A DNA stretch of 64,000 nt from Pseudomonas sp. BSw22131 (GCF_026810445.1 NZ_CP113949.1:186001-250000), one strand, 5' to 3'. Positions 28,719 through 39,946 are shown, numbered from the stretch's first letter. A program made the numbers and translations. Notes: a model not told the origin generated them from the letters alone.

Positions 28719-29534
28719 TCACGCAAGTGCCTTGTAGACCATGAGAGCTGCTGCGACAAAGCCGGCCAGCGCAAACACCTGCTGCAACCTTGGCCCTGCG
28801 AGGTACCTGGCCGCTTGCAATCCCACGACCAAGCCCGCCACGGCACCAGCCGCAAAGGGCAGGGCCACCGCCCAATGCATCGCACCGCTGACCGTTGCGG
28901 CCATCACGCTGCCTGTCGAAACCAGCGCGATCACCGCGAGTGAGGTCGCGACAATACTTTTCATGTCCAGATCGGTATAGCGGGTCAACGCCGGAATGAT
29001 GACAAATCCCCCCCCGACGCCCAGCAACCCAGACAGCAATCCGGCAAAGACACCGGTGGCCGCAAGTGATCGGGCGCATGGCAGCGTCCAGCGAAGGCGG
29101 CCCACTTGCGGGTTGAGCACGCACGGCAAAAAGGCTGCCCGCGCCACAGGTTGTCCATGCTGCAAATGATGCGAGGCCTTCCTATAGATGCGCAGGCAGG
29201 CGTACAGCAATATCAGCGCAAAACCGAAAGAAAGCGGGCGATTGGGAAGCTGATGGGCAAGCCACAACCCAAGGGGCGTCATGAGGATGCCGATGCCGGA
29301 GATGAATCCGGCTGCGCGATAACGCACGATTCCCTGGCGCAGGCCCAGTAACGCGCCCACCCACGCCGCCAGACCTACCGCCAGCAAACCTACCGGCGCC
29401 GCCTCGGTCATCGTCAGCCCCAGGCCGAACACCAGCAACGGTACGGCGAGAATCCCGCCGCCTGCGCCGGTCAACGCCAGAATCAGGCCGACGAGGCTGC
29501 CAAGGCTTGCGCCTAATAGTTGGTGTTCGTTCAC
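28719..29534 (-). CDS. TauE/SafE (TSUP) family sulfite/organosulfur exporter
   Basis: A 271-residue polytopic membrane protein with the paired TSUP motifs: GLILALTGAGGGILAVPLL near the N-terminus and GLLSGLLGVGGGFVIIPAL in the second half. It starts 12 bases downstream of a persulfide-dioxygenase-like gene, so the two form an operon. In the Xylella/Agrobacterium BigR operon the same pairing serves hydrogen sulfide detoxification, with the permease exporting sulfite. No BigR-type regulator is adjacent here. Confidence 0.85.
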   Translation of the reverse strand: MNEHQLLGASLGSLVGLILALTGAGGGILAVPLLVFGLGLTMTEAAPVGLLAVGLAAWVGALLGLRQGIVRYRAAGFISGIGILMTPLGLWLAHQLPNRPLSFGFALILLYACLRIYRKASHHLQHGQPVARAAFLPCVLNPQVGRLRWTLPCARSLAATGVFAGLLSGLLGVGGGFVIIPALTRYTDLDMKSIVATSLAVIALVSTGSVMAATVSGAMHWAVALPFAAGAVAGLVVGLQAARYLAGPRLQQVFALAGFVAAALMVYKALA

Positions 29535-29546
29535 AGCGCAGCGTTC

Positions 29547-30431
29547 TTACAGGGCATTGAGAGGAATCTTCAAATAGCGAACGCCGTTTTCTTCAGGCTC
29601 AGGCAAATTACCGCCGCGCATGTTGATCTGCACCGAAGGCAGGATCAGCACCGGCATGTCCAGCGTGGCGTCGCGCTTTTCACGCATCTCGACAAATGAA
29701 TCCTCGTCGATGCCTTCGTGGATGTGGATATTGTTGGCGCGCTGTTCGGCCACTGTCGTCATGTACATCAACTCGCGGCCGTTTGGGAGGTAGTCGTGGC
29801 ACATGAAGAGGCGCGTTTGTGGCGGCAGCTTGAGGATTTTGCCAATCGAGCGGAACAGCGTTCGGGCGCTGGCACCGGGGAAATCGCAGCGCGCCGTACC
29901 GTAATCGGGCATGAATAGTGTATCGCCTACGAATGCGATGGTTTCACCGTCGGCCTCTATCAAATACGTCATGCAGGCTGGTGTGTGACCCGGTGTGTGC
30001 ATGGCCCGGGCGTGCAATGAGCCAATCTGAAAGTGCGCGTCGTCCTCCAGCAATTGGTCGAACTGACTGCCATCGCGGGCGAAGTCGCCTTGAGCGTTGA
30101 ACAGCCTGCCGAAGACCTTTTGCACGCGGGTGATCTGATCGCCGATGGCAACCGTACCGCCCAGATGCTCCTTTAGATAGGCCGCAGCGGACACGTGATC
30201 GGCATGCACGTGGGTCTCCAGAATCCACTCCACCGACACGCCCAGGTCACGCACTCTGGCGATGAGCCGGTCGGCGGAGGCGGTGCCGGTGTGTCCCGAT
30301 TTCGGGTTGTAGTCGAGCACGCTGTCGATCAGCGCGGCTTTAAGGGTGGGGCGGTCGACGACCAGATAACTGATGGTCGATGTCTGTTCGTCGAAAAACG
30401 CTTCAACGCTCAATCGTTCGCCAATGATCAT
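29547..30431 (-). CDS. MBL-fold hydrolase, Blh/persulfide dioxygenase-like
   Basis: A 294-residue metallo-beta-lactamase-fold protein. The metal motif THVHADHVSAAAYL near residue 75 gives HxHxDH. Other ligands are in MHTPGHTPACMTYL, FVGDTLFMPDYGTARCDFPG and CHDYLP. These match the ETHE1/Blh persulfide dioxygenase group, which uses mononuclear Fe(II) to oxidise glutathione persulfide to sulfite. The start at 30431 has GGAGA six bases upstream; the longer ORF runs into REP sequence. Co-operonic with the TSUP exporter. Confidence 0.87.
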   Translation of the reverse strand: MIIGERLSVEAFFDEQTSTISYLVVDRPTLKAALIDSVLDYNPKSGHTGTASADRLIARVRDLGVSVEWILETHVHADHVSAAAYLKEHLGGTVAIGDQITRVQKVFGRLFNAQGDFARDGSQFDQLLEDDAHFQIGSLHARAMHTPGHTPACMTYLIEADGETIAFVGDTLFMPDYGTARCDFPGASARTLFRSIGKILKLPPQTRLFMCHDYLPNGRELMYMTTVAEQRANNIHIHEGIDEDSFVEMREKRDATLDMPVLILPSVQINMRGGNLPEPEENGVRYLKIPLNAL

Positions 30432-30479
30432 ATCTGCTCTCCGAAAGTGTTTGTTTGCCGCCAGTTGAAGCGCCTGAAT

Positions 30480-30571
30480 GTAGGAGCGCGCTTGCCCGCG
30501 AAAACGATTGTCCCGCTGGCAGACATGCATCGAATGTTACGCCGTCTTCGCGGGCAAGCGCGCTCATACAG
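30480..30571. repeat. Paired REP palindromes
   Basis: GTAGGAGCGCGCTTGCCCGCGA and its inverse TCGCGGGCAAGCGCGCTCATACA flank about 47 bases, between xpt and the persulfide-dioxygenase-like gene. Confidence 0.88.
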
Positions 30572-30584
30572 GGGTGCAGAGCTG

Positions 30585-31193
<609 letters not shown>

Positions 31194-33203
31194 TTAACGT
31201 TTGAGCATGGCGCGAATATCCGCCAATGCCGTATTGCCGCGAACGGCCTTTACTTCTGTAGGTGTGTCGTCGTTGCCTTCCCAAGCCAGATCGTCCGGGG
31301 GCAGCTCATCAAGAAACCGGCTCGGTGAACAGTCGATAATTTCGCCGTACTGTTTGCGCTTGGCCGCGAAGGTGAAGGCCAGCGTCTGCCGGGCGCGCGT
31401 GATGCCCACATAAGCCAGGCGGCGTTCTTCTTCGATTGTGTCGGCTTCGATGCTGGAGCGGTGAGGGAGGATTTCCTCCTCCATGCCCATGATGAACACG
31501 TAGGGGAATTCCAGGCCCTTGGATGCGTGAAGCGTCATCATCTGCACACCTTCGGCGCCGTCTTCCTCCTCCTGCTGGCGCTCGAGCATGTCGCGCAGCA
31601 CCAGTTTGCCAATGGCTTCCTCGATGGTCATGCCGCCTTCTTCGTCTTTCTCCAACGTGTTCTTCAGCGCCTCGATCAAGAACCACACGTTGCCCATGCG
31701 GTAATCGGCAGCTTTGTCGCTGGAGCTGTTTTGACGAATCCAGTTTTCGTAATCGATGTCCATGACCATGCTGCGCAATGCGGCAATCGGGTCGTTTTGC
31801 GCGCATTGCTGACGCACGCCGTCCATCCAGTGCTTGAAGCGCTTGAGGCGGTCTGTGAAACGGCCATCAAGGTGTTCGCCCAGACCGATTTCATCGGTAG
31901 CGGCGTACATCGAGACCTTGCGCTCGGTGGCGTAATTGCCCAGCTTTTCCAGAGTGGTCGAGCCGATTTCCCGACGCGGCACGTTGATCACGCGCAAGAA
32001 GGCGTTGTCGTCATCCGGGTTCACCAACAGGCGGAAGTACGCCATCAGGTCTTTCACTTCCTGACGGCCGAAGAAGCTGTTGCCACCCGACAAGCGATAC
32101 GGAACCTGGTGATGCTGCAGCTTGAGTTCGATCAGCTTTGCCTGGTAGTTGCCGCGATACAGGATTGCAAAATCGCTGTAGGGCCGGTCAGTACGCAGAT
32201 GCAGGCTAAGGATCTCGACGGCGACGCGCTCGGCTTCGGCGTCTTCGTTGCGGCAGCGGATCACACGGATTTCGTCGCCATGGCCCATCTCGCTCCACAG
32301 CTGCTTTTCGAAGGCATGCGGGTTGTTTGAGATCAGCACGTTGGCGCAGCGCAAAATACGGCTGGTGGAGCGGTAGTTCTGCTCCAGCATTACCACTTTC
32401 AGGGACGGATAGTCATCCTTGAGCAGCATCAGGTTTTCGGGGCGAGCACCGCGCCAAGCGTAGATTGACTGGTCGTCGTCGCCCACTACGGTGAACTGGC
32501 AACGCGTACCGATCAGCAGCTTCACCATCAAATACTGGCTGGCGTTGGTGTCCTGATATTCGTCCACCAACAGATAGCGGACCTTGTTCTGCCACTTTTC
32601 GAGAATGTCGGCGTTGTCTTCGAACAGCTTTACCGGCAACAGGATCAAGTCGTCGAAATCCACCGCGTTGTACGCTTTTAGCGTGCGCTGGTAGTGGGTG
32701 TAGACGATAGCGGCGGTTTGTTCTTTGGGGTTGCGCGCGTTGGTCAGCGCTTCAGGGGGGAGGATCAGGTCGTTTTTCCACGAGCCAATCATGTTCTTGA
32801 TCTCGTCGACGCCGTCTTCGCCCGAGTATTCCTTCTGCATGATGTCGGTCATCAGCGCTTTGACATCGGTCTCGTCAAAGATCGAAAAGCCCGGTTTGTA
32901 ACCTAAACGTACATGCTCCTTGCGGATGATGTTCAAGCCCAGGTTGTGAAACGTCGACACCGTCAAGCCACGTCCTTCGCCACCTTTGAGCAGCGTACCG
33001 ACGCGCTCTTTCATCTCGCGTGCGGCTTTGTTGGTGAAGGTCATGGCGACGATGTATTGCGCTCGGATACCGCAGTTCTGCACCAGATGGGCGATTTTGC
33101 GTGTGATCACGCTGGTCTTGCCGGAACCCGCACCGGCGAGCACCAAAAGAGGGCCGCCGACGTAGTTCACGGCTTCTTGTTGCCGGGGATTGAGTCGGGA
33201 CAT
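31194..33203 (-). CDS. rep: ATP-dependent DNA helicase Rep
   Basis: A 669-residue UvrD/Rep superfamily 1A 3'-5' helicase that clears proteins ahead of replication forks. Visible are the Q-motif LNPRQQEAV, Walker A AGAGSGKT (motif I), motif Ia TFTNKAAREMKER, Walker B DEYQDTNASQY (motif II), motif III GDDDQSIYAWRGA, motif IV EQNYRST, motif V TLHASKGLEFPYVF and motif VI YVGITRARQTL. The Rep-type start MSRLNPRQQ at 33203 was chosen over a 12-residue longer form. Confidence 0.97.
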   Translation of the reverse strand: MSRLNPRQQEAVNYVGGPLLVLAGAGSGKTSVITRKIAHLVQNCGIRAQYIVAMTFTNKAAREMKERVGTLLKGGEGRGLTVSTFHNLGLNIIRKEHVRLGYKPGFSIFDETDVKALMTDIMQKEYSGEDGVDEIKNMIGSWKNDLILPPEALTNARNPKEQTAAIVYTHYQRTLKAYNAVDFDDLILLPVKLFEDNADILEKWQNKVRYLLVDEYQDTNASQYLMVKLLIGTRCQFTVVGDDDQSIYAWRGARPENLMLLKDDYPSLKVVMLEQNYRSTSRILRCANVLISNNPHAFEKQLWSEMGHGDEIRVIRCRNEDAEAERVAVEILSLHLRTDRPYSDFAILYRGNYQAKLIELKLQHHQVPYRLSGGNSFFGRQEVKDLMAYFRLLVNPDDDNAFLRVINVPRREIGSTTLEKLGNYATERKVSMYAATDEIGLGEHLDGRFTDRLKRFKHWMDGVRQQCAQNDPIAALRSMVMDIDYENWIRQNSSSDKAADYRMGNVWFLIEALKNTLEKDEEGGMTIEEAIGKLVLRDMLERQQEEEDGAEGVQMMTLHASKGLEFPYVFIMGMEEEILPHRSSIEADTIEEERRLAYVGITRARQTLAFTFAAKRKQYGEIIDCSPSRFLDELPPDDLAWEGNDDTPTEVKAVRGNTALADIRAMLKR

Positions 33204-33403
33204 GACGAAAAGGGAGTCGCTTGCGAAATGGGTGTGCATTTTAACAGGCTCGGCGGTTTGTGCAGTGACCGTCTGACATGTGATGCAGCAAGCTATCTAT
33301 ATTTCGCCGTTTTGTTACATTTGCGCATCACGCGGCGAGAAGCCGCGTTTGACGACCCTCGTTCGAGGGGCGCCAACGTCTTCTGTTTGTGTAGGGAGCT
33401 AGC

Positions 33404-35074
33404 TTGTCTACGCCTGTCGAACCCTTGCGTTTGCTGCTTCTGGCCGAAACGCCGGAATGGTCAGCGTTGTTACGCGAGTGCCTGGCTCCACTGGGAGAAA
33501 CCACTGTCCTCGTCTGCGTGCCGGACTGGGGATCTGTCGGCGACCCACTGGACATCCCGCACAACACTGTTCTGTTCACCACGCCGTTGATGCAGCCGGC
33601 AGCCGGCCAATGCAAATTGCCCGTCGTGCTGTTGCTCGACGCCCAGCCTGACTGCGAGCCGCTGGGTGTTGCCGACTGGCTCGTGCGTGACTCCCTTGAT
33701 GCAAACAGCATGCGAAGTTGCCTGCGTCATGTGCGCGAGCGGGGCTTGCTGGAAAACACGCTGCAACGCCTAGCCGAGCAGGACCCGCTGACAGGCATCG
33801 CCAATCGTCAGGGGTTTCAGACACTGCTGGCAGCACGTCTGGCAGAAGCCGACGGGAGCGGCCTGGCGCTGGGGCATCTTGACCTGGACAACTTTCGTCG
33901 GGCCAATGACGCCTTGGGGCATCAGGCGGGTGATCGACTGATCCTGCAAGTGGTTGCACGCATGAATGCCCAATTGGAGGCCGGCGATCAATTGGCCCGC
34001 CTGGGCAGTGACGAGTTCGCGCTGTTGATCGATACCCGCCGCGCGCCGAATCGAGCCGAATGGATAGCTGAGCGCATCACCGAAGCCTTGTCCGAGCCTT
34101 ACTGGATCGACGGTGAAAGCCTGTTGATCGGCTGCAGTCTGGGCATCGCCCATGCCCGAGCGCAGAACGGTGCCGACCCTTTGATGTGGCACGCGCACAT
34201 CGCCATGCAGCAGGCAAAGGGTACGCAGGGCTGCACTTTTCATGTCTTTAATGAACGTATCAATCGCAATGCACGCAGCCTCGCGGACCTCGAAAGCGAG
34301 CTGCGCCGGGCGCTGCGCCGAGATGAGCTGGAACTGCATTATCAGCCGCGCCTGTGTCTGGGCAGCGGCAAGATTTTGGGCCTTGAAGCACTTGTGCGTT
34401 GGCGCCACGCCGAGCGGGGCCTTCTACCACCGAGTGAGTTCGTGCCGCTGGCCGAGCAAAGCGGGCTGATTGTGCCGCTGGGTTACTGGGTCATCTCGCG
34501 TGCCCTACGCGATATGCAAACCCTGCGCGAGCAGGGCATCCCTGCGCTGCACATGGCTATCAACCTTTCTTTCCGCCAGTTTCAGGACAACCAGCTGCTT
34601 GCGACGCTCAGCCGTCTGATCGCTGACCGTGGCATCGATGCGCAATGGTTGGAGTTTGAACTGACTGAAACCGCGGTCATGCGCCGCAGTGATCTGGTGA
34701 AACAGACCATGGATGCGCTGGGTCGCCTGGGCGTGCGGTTTTCGCTGGATGATTTTGGCACCGGGTTCTCGTCTTTCGTCCATCTCAACAGCCTGCCGAT
34801 CACGTTGCTCAAGATCGATAAGAGCTTCGTGGGTGAAATGGAGCAGCGTGAAGAGAACCGCAAGCTGGTCCACGCCATGATAAACCTGGCACACAACCTC
34901 AGCCTTGAAGTCGTGGCCGAAGGTGTGGAAACACCCGGACAACTGGCGTTGTTGCGCAGCTTCAACTGCGACCAGGTGCAGGGCTATCTGATCAGCCACC
35001 CGCTGCCGTTGCCTGAGTTGATCGGTTACTTGGTGTACGGACAAGGCAAGGCGCAGGCCAAGCAAGCTCTGTAG
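33404..35074 (+). CDS. Pseudo-receiver/GGDEF/EAL protein, probable c-di-GMP phosphodiesterase
   Basis: A 556-residue protein. The first ~120 residues look like a degenerate receiver domain (LRLLLLAETPEWSALLREC) without a clear phospho-Asp site. A GGDEF domain follows (DPLTGIANRQGF), with the active motif altered to GSDEF in RLGSDEFALLI, so cyclase activity is doubtful. The C-terminal EAL domain keeps EALVRW, DDFGTGFSS and EVVAEGVET, so c-di-GMP hydrolysis is likely. A TTG start at 33404 is supported by AGGGAG about seven bases upstream. There is no membrane segment, so it is cytoplasmic. Confidence 0.9.
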   Translation: MSTPVEPLRLLLLAETPEWSALLRECLAPLGETTVLVCVPDWGSVGDPLDIPHNTVLFTTPLMQPAAGQCKLPVVLLLDAQPDCEPLGVADWLVRDSLDANSMRSCLRHVRERGLLENTLQRLAEQDPLTGIANRQGFQTLLAARLAEADGSGLALGHLDLDNFRRANDALGHQAGDRLILQVVARMNAQLEAGDQLARLGSDEFALLIDTRRAPNRAEWIAERITEALSEPYWIDGESLLIGCSLGIAHARAQNGADPLMWHAHIAMQQAKGTQGCTFHVFNERINRNARSLADLESELRRALRRDELELHYQPRLCLGSGKILGLEALVRWRHAERGLLPPSEFVPLAEQSGLIVPLGYWVISRALRDMQTLREQGIPALHMAINLSFRQFQDNQLLATLSRLIADRGIDAQWLEFELTETAVMRRSDLVKQTMDALGRLGVRFSLDDFGTGFSSFVHLNSLPITLLKIDKSFVGEMEQREENRKLVHAMINLAHNLSLEVVAEGVETPGQLALLRSFNCDQVQGYLISHPLPLPELIGYLVYGQGKAQAKQAL

Positions 35075-35297
35075 ACGCCAACGTGTTGGTGAAGCGTCTC
35101 GCTTTCGCGCAGCACGCCGCGGGGCCGAGAGCCGATCTGCTTTTCCTGGGATCTGATTCTGCCGAAGGCGTGGGAGTCCAGCTTGCTGACGATCTGCCGG
35201 GGACCGGCAGTCAATCCTGCATACCCGGTATTTCAGAGGGGCCGATGTGTCAGGTTTCAGGGCCGCTACGCGCTCCGTCGCACCGCCCCCATCATCC

Positions 35298-36707
35298 TTA
35301 GCCCATCACCGCCATGCGTGACGCCTTTTTGCGAAGCAACCTGCCAGCTTTGCGTTCGAACGCATAGGTCAGTGCCACCGCTGAACACAGCAGGCCCAGC
35401 GCCAGCCCCCACCAGACACCCACGGCGCCCTGATTGGCCAGAAAACCGAAACCCCACGCAGCGGGTGCGCCGACTATCCAATAGCTCGCGAATCCGATCA
35501 AAAACGTGGTCTTGGCGTCCTTGAAACCACGAATAGCGCCCATGGCGATGGTTTGTGTGCCGTCCAGCAATTCAAACCAGGCTGCGATGGCCAGCAGTTT
35601 GACGGCCAGTTCCACGGTGTCCTGATACGCCGGGTTGTGGATATCGAGAAACAGGCTGATGACCGCATGCGGCGCAAACCAGAACAAAAACGCAAACCCC
35701 AGCATCGCCAGTCCACCGAACGCGATGCCCATGCGTCCGGCGGTGCGGGCCAGCAGCAGATTGCCGGCGCCGTAGTGCAGGCCGATGCGCATGGTCACGG
35801 CGTATGAAATCCCTACCGGAATCATGAACGCCATCGACACGGACTGAAGGGAAATCTGGTGCGCGGCCATCTGCGAGCTGCCCATCGCGCCCATGCAGAA
35901 GGCTGCGAAGGTGAACAGGCCGACCTCAACGGCGTACGTGCCGCCAATTGGCAAGCCCAGGCGCCACAGCTCTTTCAGGCAGTTGCGCGAGAGATTCATG
36001 AAGCCGACATGAATCGGATACGCCGCATACGCCCTGTGATAGCGGATGTGCAATGCGAGGATGATTGCCATTGCGTTGGTGACAATAGCCGTCACCAGCC
36101 CGATGCCCATCAGGCCCCAATGCGGCAGCCCGAAAAGGCCATGAATAAAGGCGTAGTTGAGGGCGAAGTTAGCTGCAGCACCGCCAAGGCTGATCGCCAT
36201 GACCGGGCCCGCGCGCCCCAGCGCACTGGTGAATCCGCGCAAGGCCATAAAGCTCAGCAAGCCGGGCAGTGCAAGGGGCAAAGTGATCAAAAACTCGCTG
36301 GCCATGTGTACGTTGGCTTCGACCTGGCCGAATTTGAGCAGGATCGGCTCCAGATTCCAGAGAATCAGTGCCGCCACCAACGCCATGCCCCATGCCAGCC
36401 AGAGCCCCGCTTGCGCGAGTCGGGTCACGCCTGCGGGATCATTGGCGCCATGACGAATGGCGACCAGCGTGCCGACGGCGGCCATCACGCCCACGCAGAA
36501 AAAAGAAACGAAGTTATAGCTCGCAGCGCCCAGGCCGCCACCTGCGAGGGCTTGCGGGCCTAATTGGCCCATCATCACTGTGTCAGTGAAGACCATCAGC
36601 ATGTGCGCCATCTGGGATGCGATCAGCGGTCCCGCCAGGCGCAGGATGATCCAGAGTTCTTTGAAGGCGTGTGGGTACATGGTCGTGGCGCTCGGGTTTG
36701 CAGGCAT
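35298..36707 (-). CDS. MATE-family multidrug/Na+ or H+ antiporter (NorM-like)
   Basis: A ~469-residue protein with 12 hydrophobic helices and the NorM-type N-terminus: ELWIILRLAGPLIASQMAHM, then VFTDTVMMGQLGPQALAGGG. It exports cationic drugs or metabolites in exchange for H+ or Na+. Several in-frame starts exist; 36707 (MPANPSATT) gives the family-like N-terminus, but 36773 and 36722 are also open. It diverges from a LysR gene that may regulate it. Confidence 0.88.
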   Translation of the reverse strand: MPANPSATTMYPHAFKELWIILRLAGPLIASQMAHMLMVFTDTVMMGQLGPQALAGGGLGAASYNFVSFFCVGVMAAVGTLVAIRHGANDPAGVTRLAQAGLWLAWGMALVAALILWNLEPILLKFGQVEANVHMASEFLITLPLALPGLLSFMALRGFTSALGRAGPVMAISLGGAAANFALNYAFIHGLFGLPHWGLMGIGLVTAIVTNAMAIILALHIRYHRAYAAYPIHVGFMNLSRNCLKELWRLGLPIGGTYAVEVGLFTFAAFCMGAMGSSQMAAHQISLQSVSMAFMIPVGISYAVTMRIGLHYGAGNLLLARTAGRMGIAFGGLAMLGFAFLFWFAPHAVISLFLDIHNPAYQDTVELAVKLLAIAAWFELLDGTQTIAMGAIRGFKDAKTTFLIGFASYWIVGAPAAWGFGFLANQGAVGVWWGLALGLLCSAVALTYAFERKAGRLLRKKASRMAVMG

Positions 36708-36843
36708 CTTGAAGCCCGCCATTCTGGTGGTTGAGGCGCGTTGGCACAAAGGGATAAATCCGATCCTGATCATGAGTAAAACTCATGCCCGGTTTCAGCT
36801 ACAGTGATCGTCGTCGTTCGCCCGGCAAAAAGGTAAAGCGCCC

Positions 36844-37764
36844 ATGTCTCGAAGCCTTGCACCGCTCTACGCGTTGCGCGCATTTGAAGCGGCCGCCCGG
36901 CATGCCTCATTCACGCGTGCCGCCGAAGAACTGTCGATCACGCAGAGCGCGGTCAGCCGTCATATCCGCACGCTAGAGGATCACTTTGCCTGCCGCTTGT
37001 TTCAGCGCAACGGTCGCAATCTGCAACTGACCGAAGCGGCACGTACCTTGTTGCCGGGGATACGCGAAGGGTTTTCTGCGCTGGAGCGGGCTTGCAGCAC
37101 GTTGTTCGCCGAAGAGGGCATTTTGCGCATGAAAGCGCCTTCCACCCTGACCATGCGCTGGTTGCTCGCACGACTCAGCCGCTTTCGTCACCTGCAGCCG
37201 GGCAACGAGGTGCAACTCACCAGTGCCTGGATGGACATCGACAACGTCGACTTCACCCAAGAGCCTTTTGATTGCGCAGTGTTGCTGAGTCGAGGGCATT
37301 TTCCGCCGGACTGGGAAGCGACGTACCTGTTTCCCGAGCTGATTATTCCGGTGGGCGCGCCAACGCTGCTTGAGGATCGGCCTTGGGATGTCGAACGTCT
37401 GGCGAGCGCCGAGCTGTTGCACCCGACCCCGGATCGGCGTGACTGGCGCAGTTGGCTGGAACGCATGGGGTTATCTGATCAGGTCTCGCTCAAGGGCGGT
37501 CAGGTGTTCGACACGCTTGAGCTGGGCATGATTGCGGCCGCGCGCGGGTATGGCGTGTCGATGGGTGATTTGTTGATGGTGGCCGAAGACGTCGCCCAGG
37601 GACGCTTGAGTTTGCCGTGGCGTACAGCCGTGGTCAGCGGCGAAAACTATTATCTGGTTTGGCCGAAAACGCGACCAGGTGGCGAACGGCTGGCCAGGCT
37701 GAGTGACTTTTTACAAAGCGAAGTCCAGGCGATGGTACTGCCGGAAGTGACGATCCTGAAATGA
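36844..37764 (+). CDS. LysR-type regulator, GcvA-like
   Basis: A 306-residue LTTR. The HTH lies in LRAFEAAARHASFTRAAEEL, followed by ITQSAVSRHIRTLE. The effector domain starts near residue 95 (LRMKAPSTLTMRWLLARLSRF), as in the GcvA/AmpR subgroup. The divergent neighbour is the MATE pump, a common LTTR-target layout. The effector is unknown. Confidence 0.9.
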   Translation: MSRSLAPLYALRAFEAAARHASFTRAAEELSITQSAVSRHIRTLEDHFACRLFQRNGRNLQLTEAARTLLPGIREGFSALERACSTLFAEEGILRMKAPSTLTMRWLLARLSRFRHLQPGNEVQLTSAWMDIDNVDFTQEPFDCAVLLSRGHFPPDWEATYLFPELIIPVGAPTLLEDRPWDVERLASAELLHPTPDRRDWRSWLERMGLSDQVSLKGGQVFDTLELGMIAAARGYGVSMGDLLMVAEDVAQGRLSLPWRTAVVSGENYYLVWPKTRPGGERLARLSDFLQSEVQAMVLPEVTILK

Positions 37765-37952
37765 CCGGTAATCCAATTTCTTCGCGTTTACGGTCGTTAA
37801 TCTCGCGTAGGACTCAAGTATTTCTGATGTAGGCCGAATCCGTGATGTTCGGTCTGCTTGTCCAAGATGGCTTACGAACCCGCTCGTTAAAAATCAATTC
37901 GAACGCGCACCCGAGATCTTGACGATCCCGGTCGCCTGTTCAAGGAGTTTCC

Positions 37953-39929
37953 ATGCCCCAACCTCGCACGCGTATTGCTTCTCAATTGGGGGTCGCTCTG
38001 GCGGTGATTCTTGCGGTCGTGATCAGCGGTAGTACGCTTTTTGCCTTGCGCTCGCTGGACACCGCCAATCTGACAATCCGCGAGGAGCACATGGGCAGCG
38101 AGGCAAGGTTGCTTGCTGATCAGCTCAACACGTTCCACAGCACCCTGCGTGAAAGCACCCAGCGCTTGAGCGGGTTATTCGAGAAGCGCTTCGGCAGTGG
38201 GCTGTCCTTGCAGGCCGATCAGCAGATCGCAGTCGCGTCGTTGCAGACACCTGCGTTGCTGCTGAACGGCACGCCTCTGAACAACGACTTCACCGAAGTC
38301 GATGACTTTCGCAAAATGACCGCAGGCGTCGCCACTGTCTTTGTGCGCAGCGGCGATGATTTCGTGCGTATCAGCACGTCGCTGACCAAGCAGGACGGCT
38401 CGCGGGCCATGGGTACGTTGCTTGATCACAAGCATCCGGCGTATGAGCGATTGCTGGCAGGGCAAGGATACGTAGGGCGCGCTTTGCTGTTCGACCGCTC
38501 CTACATGACTCAGTATACCCCAGTGCGTGACCAAGGCGGTAAGGTGATTGCCGTGCTGTTTGTAGGGTTTGATTACACCGATGCGCAGAAAGCGCAGTTC
38601 GATAACCTGAAAAGCTTTCGCATTGGCTCCACAGGGTCACTCGCCCTGCTGGATGAGCAGAACCAATGGCTGGTGCCGCCCGCAGGTGTGAGCGATCTGG
38701 ATGAGGCGAGAAAAACCCTCGCTGACTTCGTTAAAACGCCCGGAAAAGGCCGGCTATGGCGGGACAGCGGTAATGAAATCTACACCGTCGCCGCCCCCTT
38801 CCCTGGAGGTCCGTGGTCGATTCTGGCGAGCATGCCGCAGGCGGAAATCAGCGCAGTGACCTGGAGCGTCGGAACCCAGTTGGCCATCGGCAGTTTGCTG
38901 TCGATGCTGATTGCCGTGGGTGCTGCGATCTGGCTGTTGCGCAGCAAACTCAAGCCATTGTCCGATTTGGTCAATCAGGCTGAAGCGCTGGGTGCGGGCG
39001 ATCTGAGCGTGCGTTCACATGTAACCAGCCACGATGAGATCGGACAACTGGCGACTAGCTTCAACAAGATGGGCGAAGCGCTGTCGACGATGGTGTCGCA
39101 CATTCGCATCGCTGCGCAGGAAGTCAGCGGGCGGGCGCATGCCTTGTCCGGCCTGTCTGGCGGCGCCTATGAAGGCATGGAGCAGCAGTCGGGGGAAATC
39201 ACCAGCATGGCCGGCGCCGTCGAGGAGTTCAGTGCTACGGCGCTGAACATCGCCGACAACATGAGTCATACCGAACGCCTTGCGCAGGGTAATACCCAGC
39301 AAACCCGCATTGGTCGTGCTTCGATGCAGGAGGCGTCGGCGTCACTTGAGCAAATTGCCGGCTCGCTGAGCAGTACCGCAACGGTGATCGACACCTTGGG
39401 GCAGCGCTCGCAGGAGATCGGCGGTATCGTCAGCGTCATTACCTCGATTGCCGAGCAAACCAACCTGCTGGCGCTCAATGCCGCCATCGAGGCGGCACGT
39501 GCCGGCGAGCAGGGGCGCGGGTTCGCCGTTGTGGCCGACGAGGTGCGTAATCTGGCGTCTCGTACGCGTCAGGCTACTGACGAGATTTCCGGCATGATCA
39601 CCAGCATCCAGCAGGAAACCGGCAACGCCATCAGCACCATGGATCAAGGTAAGGCGCTGATGCAGGAAGGTCTCACACGCAATGCCAAGGTTGCTGCGGC
39701 GCTGGCTCAGATCGATGAGCAAAGCCGGTCGGCGGGCGATCAGTTCGCGGCCATCACCACGGCCACCCAAGAACAAAGCAACACCGCCACCTTGCTCAGC
39801 AGCAACCTGCAAAGCATCGCCTTGGCCAACAGCGAGCAGCGTGAAGTGGTGTCTAACCTGGCTATAACCGCGCAAGAGCTGAATGGCCTGGCTGCGGATT
39901 TGCGTCGCGAGGTAGATCGGTTTCGGTGA
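37953..39929 (+). CDS. Methyl-accepting chemotaxis protein with Cache sensor
   Basis: A 658-residue chemoreceptor. Helix 1 is near residues 12-32 ([21 protein letters not shown]). A periplasmic Cache_3/Cache_2-type domain follows to about residue 305, with [16 protein letters not shown] and [13 protein letters not shown]. Then come helix 2 ([18 protein letters not shown]), a HAMP domain and the cytoplasmic signalling hairpin, whose tip is conserved: [20 protein letters not shown], then [15 protein letters not shown]. The ligand is not predictable. AAGGAG precedes the ATG. Confidence 0.94.
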   Translation: MPQPRTRIASQLGVALAVILAVVISGSTLFALRSLDTANLTIREEHMGSEARLLADQLNTFHSTLRESTQRLSGLFEKRFGSGLSLQADQQIAVASLQTPALLLNGTPLNNDFTEVDDFRKMTAGVATVFVRSGDDFVRISTSLTKQDGSRAMGTLLDHKHPAYERLLAGQGYVGRALLFDRSYMTQYTPVRDQGGKVIAVLFVGFDYTDAQKAQFDNLKSFRIGSTGSLALLDEQNQWLVPPAGVSDLDEARKTLADFVKTPGKGRLWRDSGNEIYTVAAPFPGGPWSILASMPQAEISAVTWSVGTQLAIGSLLSMLIAVGAAIWLLRSKLKPLSDLVNQAEALGAGDLSVRSHVTSHDEIGQLATSFNKMGEALSTMVSHIRIAAQEVSGRAHALSGLSGGAYEGMEQQSGEITSMAGAVEEFSATALNIADNMSHTERLAQGNTQQTRIGRASMQEASASLEQIAGSLSSTATVIDTLGQRSQEIGGIVSVITSIAEQTNLLALNAAIEAARAGEQGRGFAVVADEVRNLASRTRQATDEISGMITSIQQETGNAISTMDQGKALMQEGLTRNAKVAAALAQIDEQSRSAGDQFAAITTATQEQSNTATLLSSNLQSIALANSEQREVVSNLAITAQELNGLAADLRREVDRFR

Positions 39930-39946
39930 GCCTGCAGTTCAAATTT

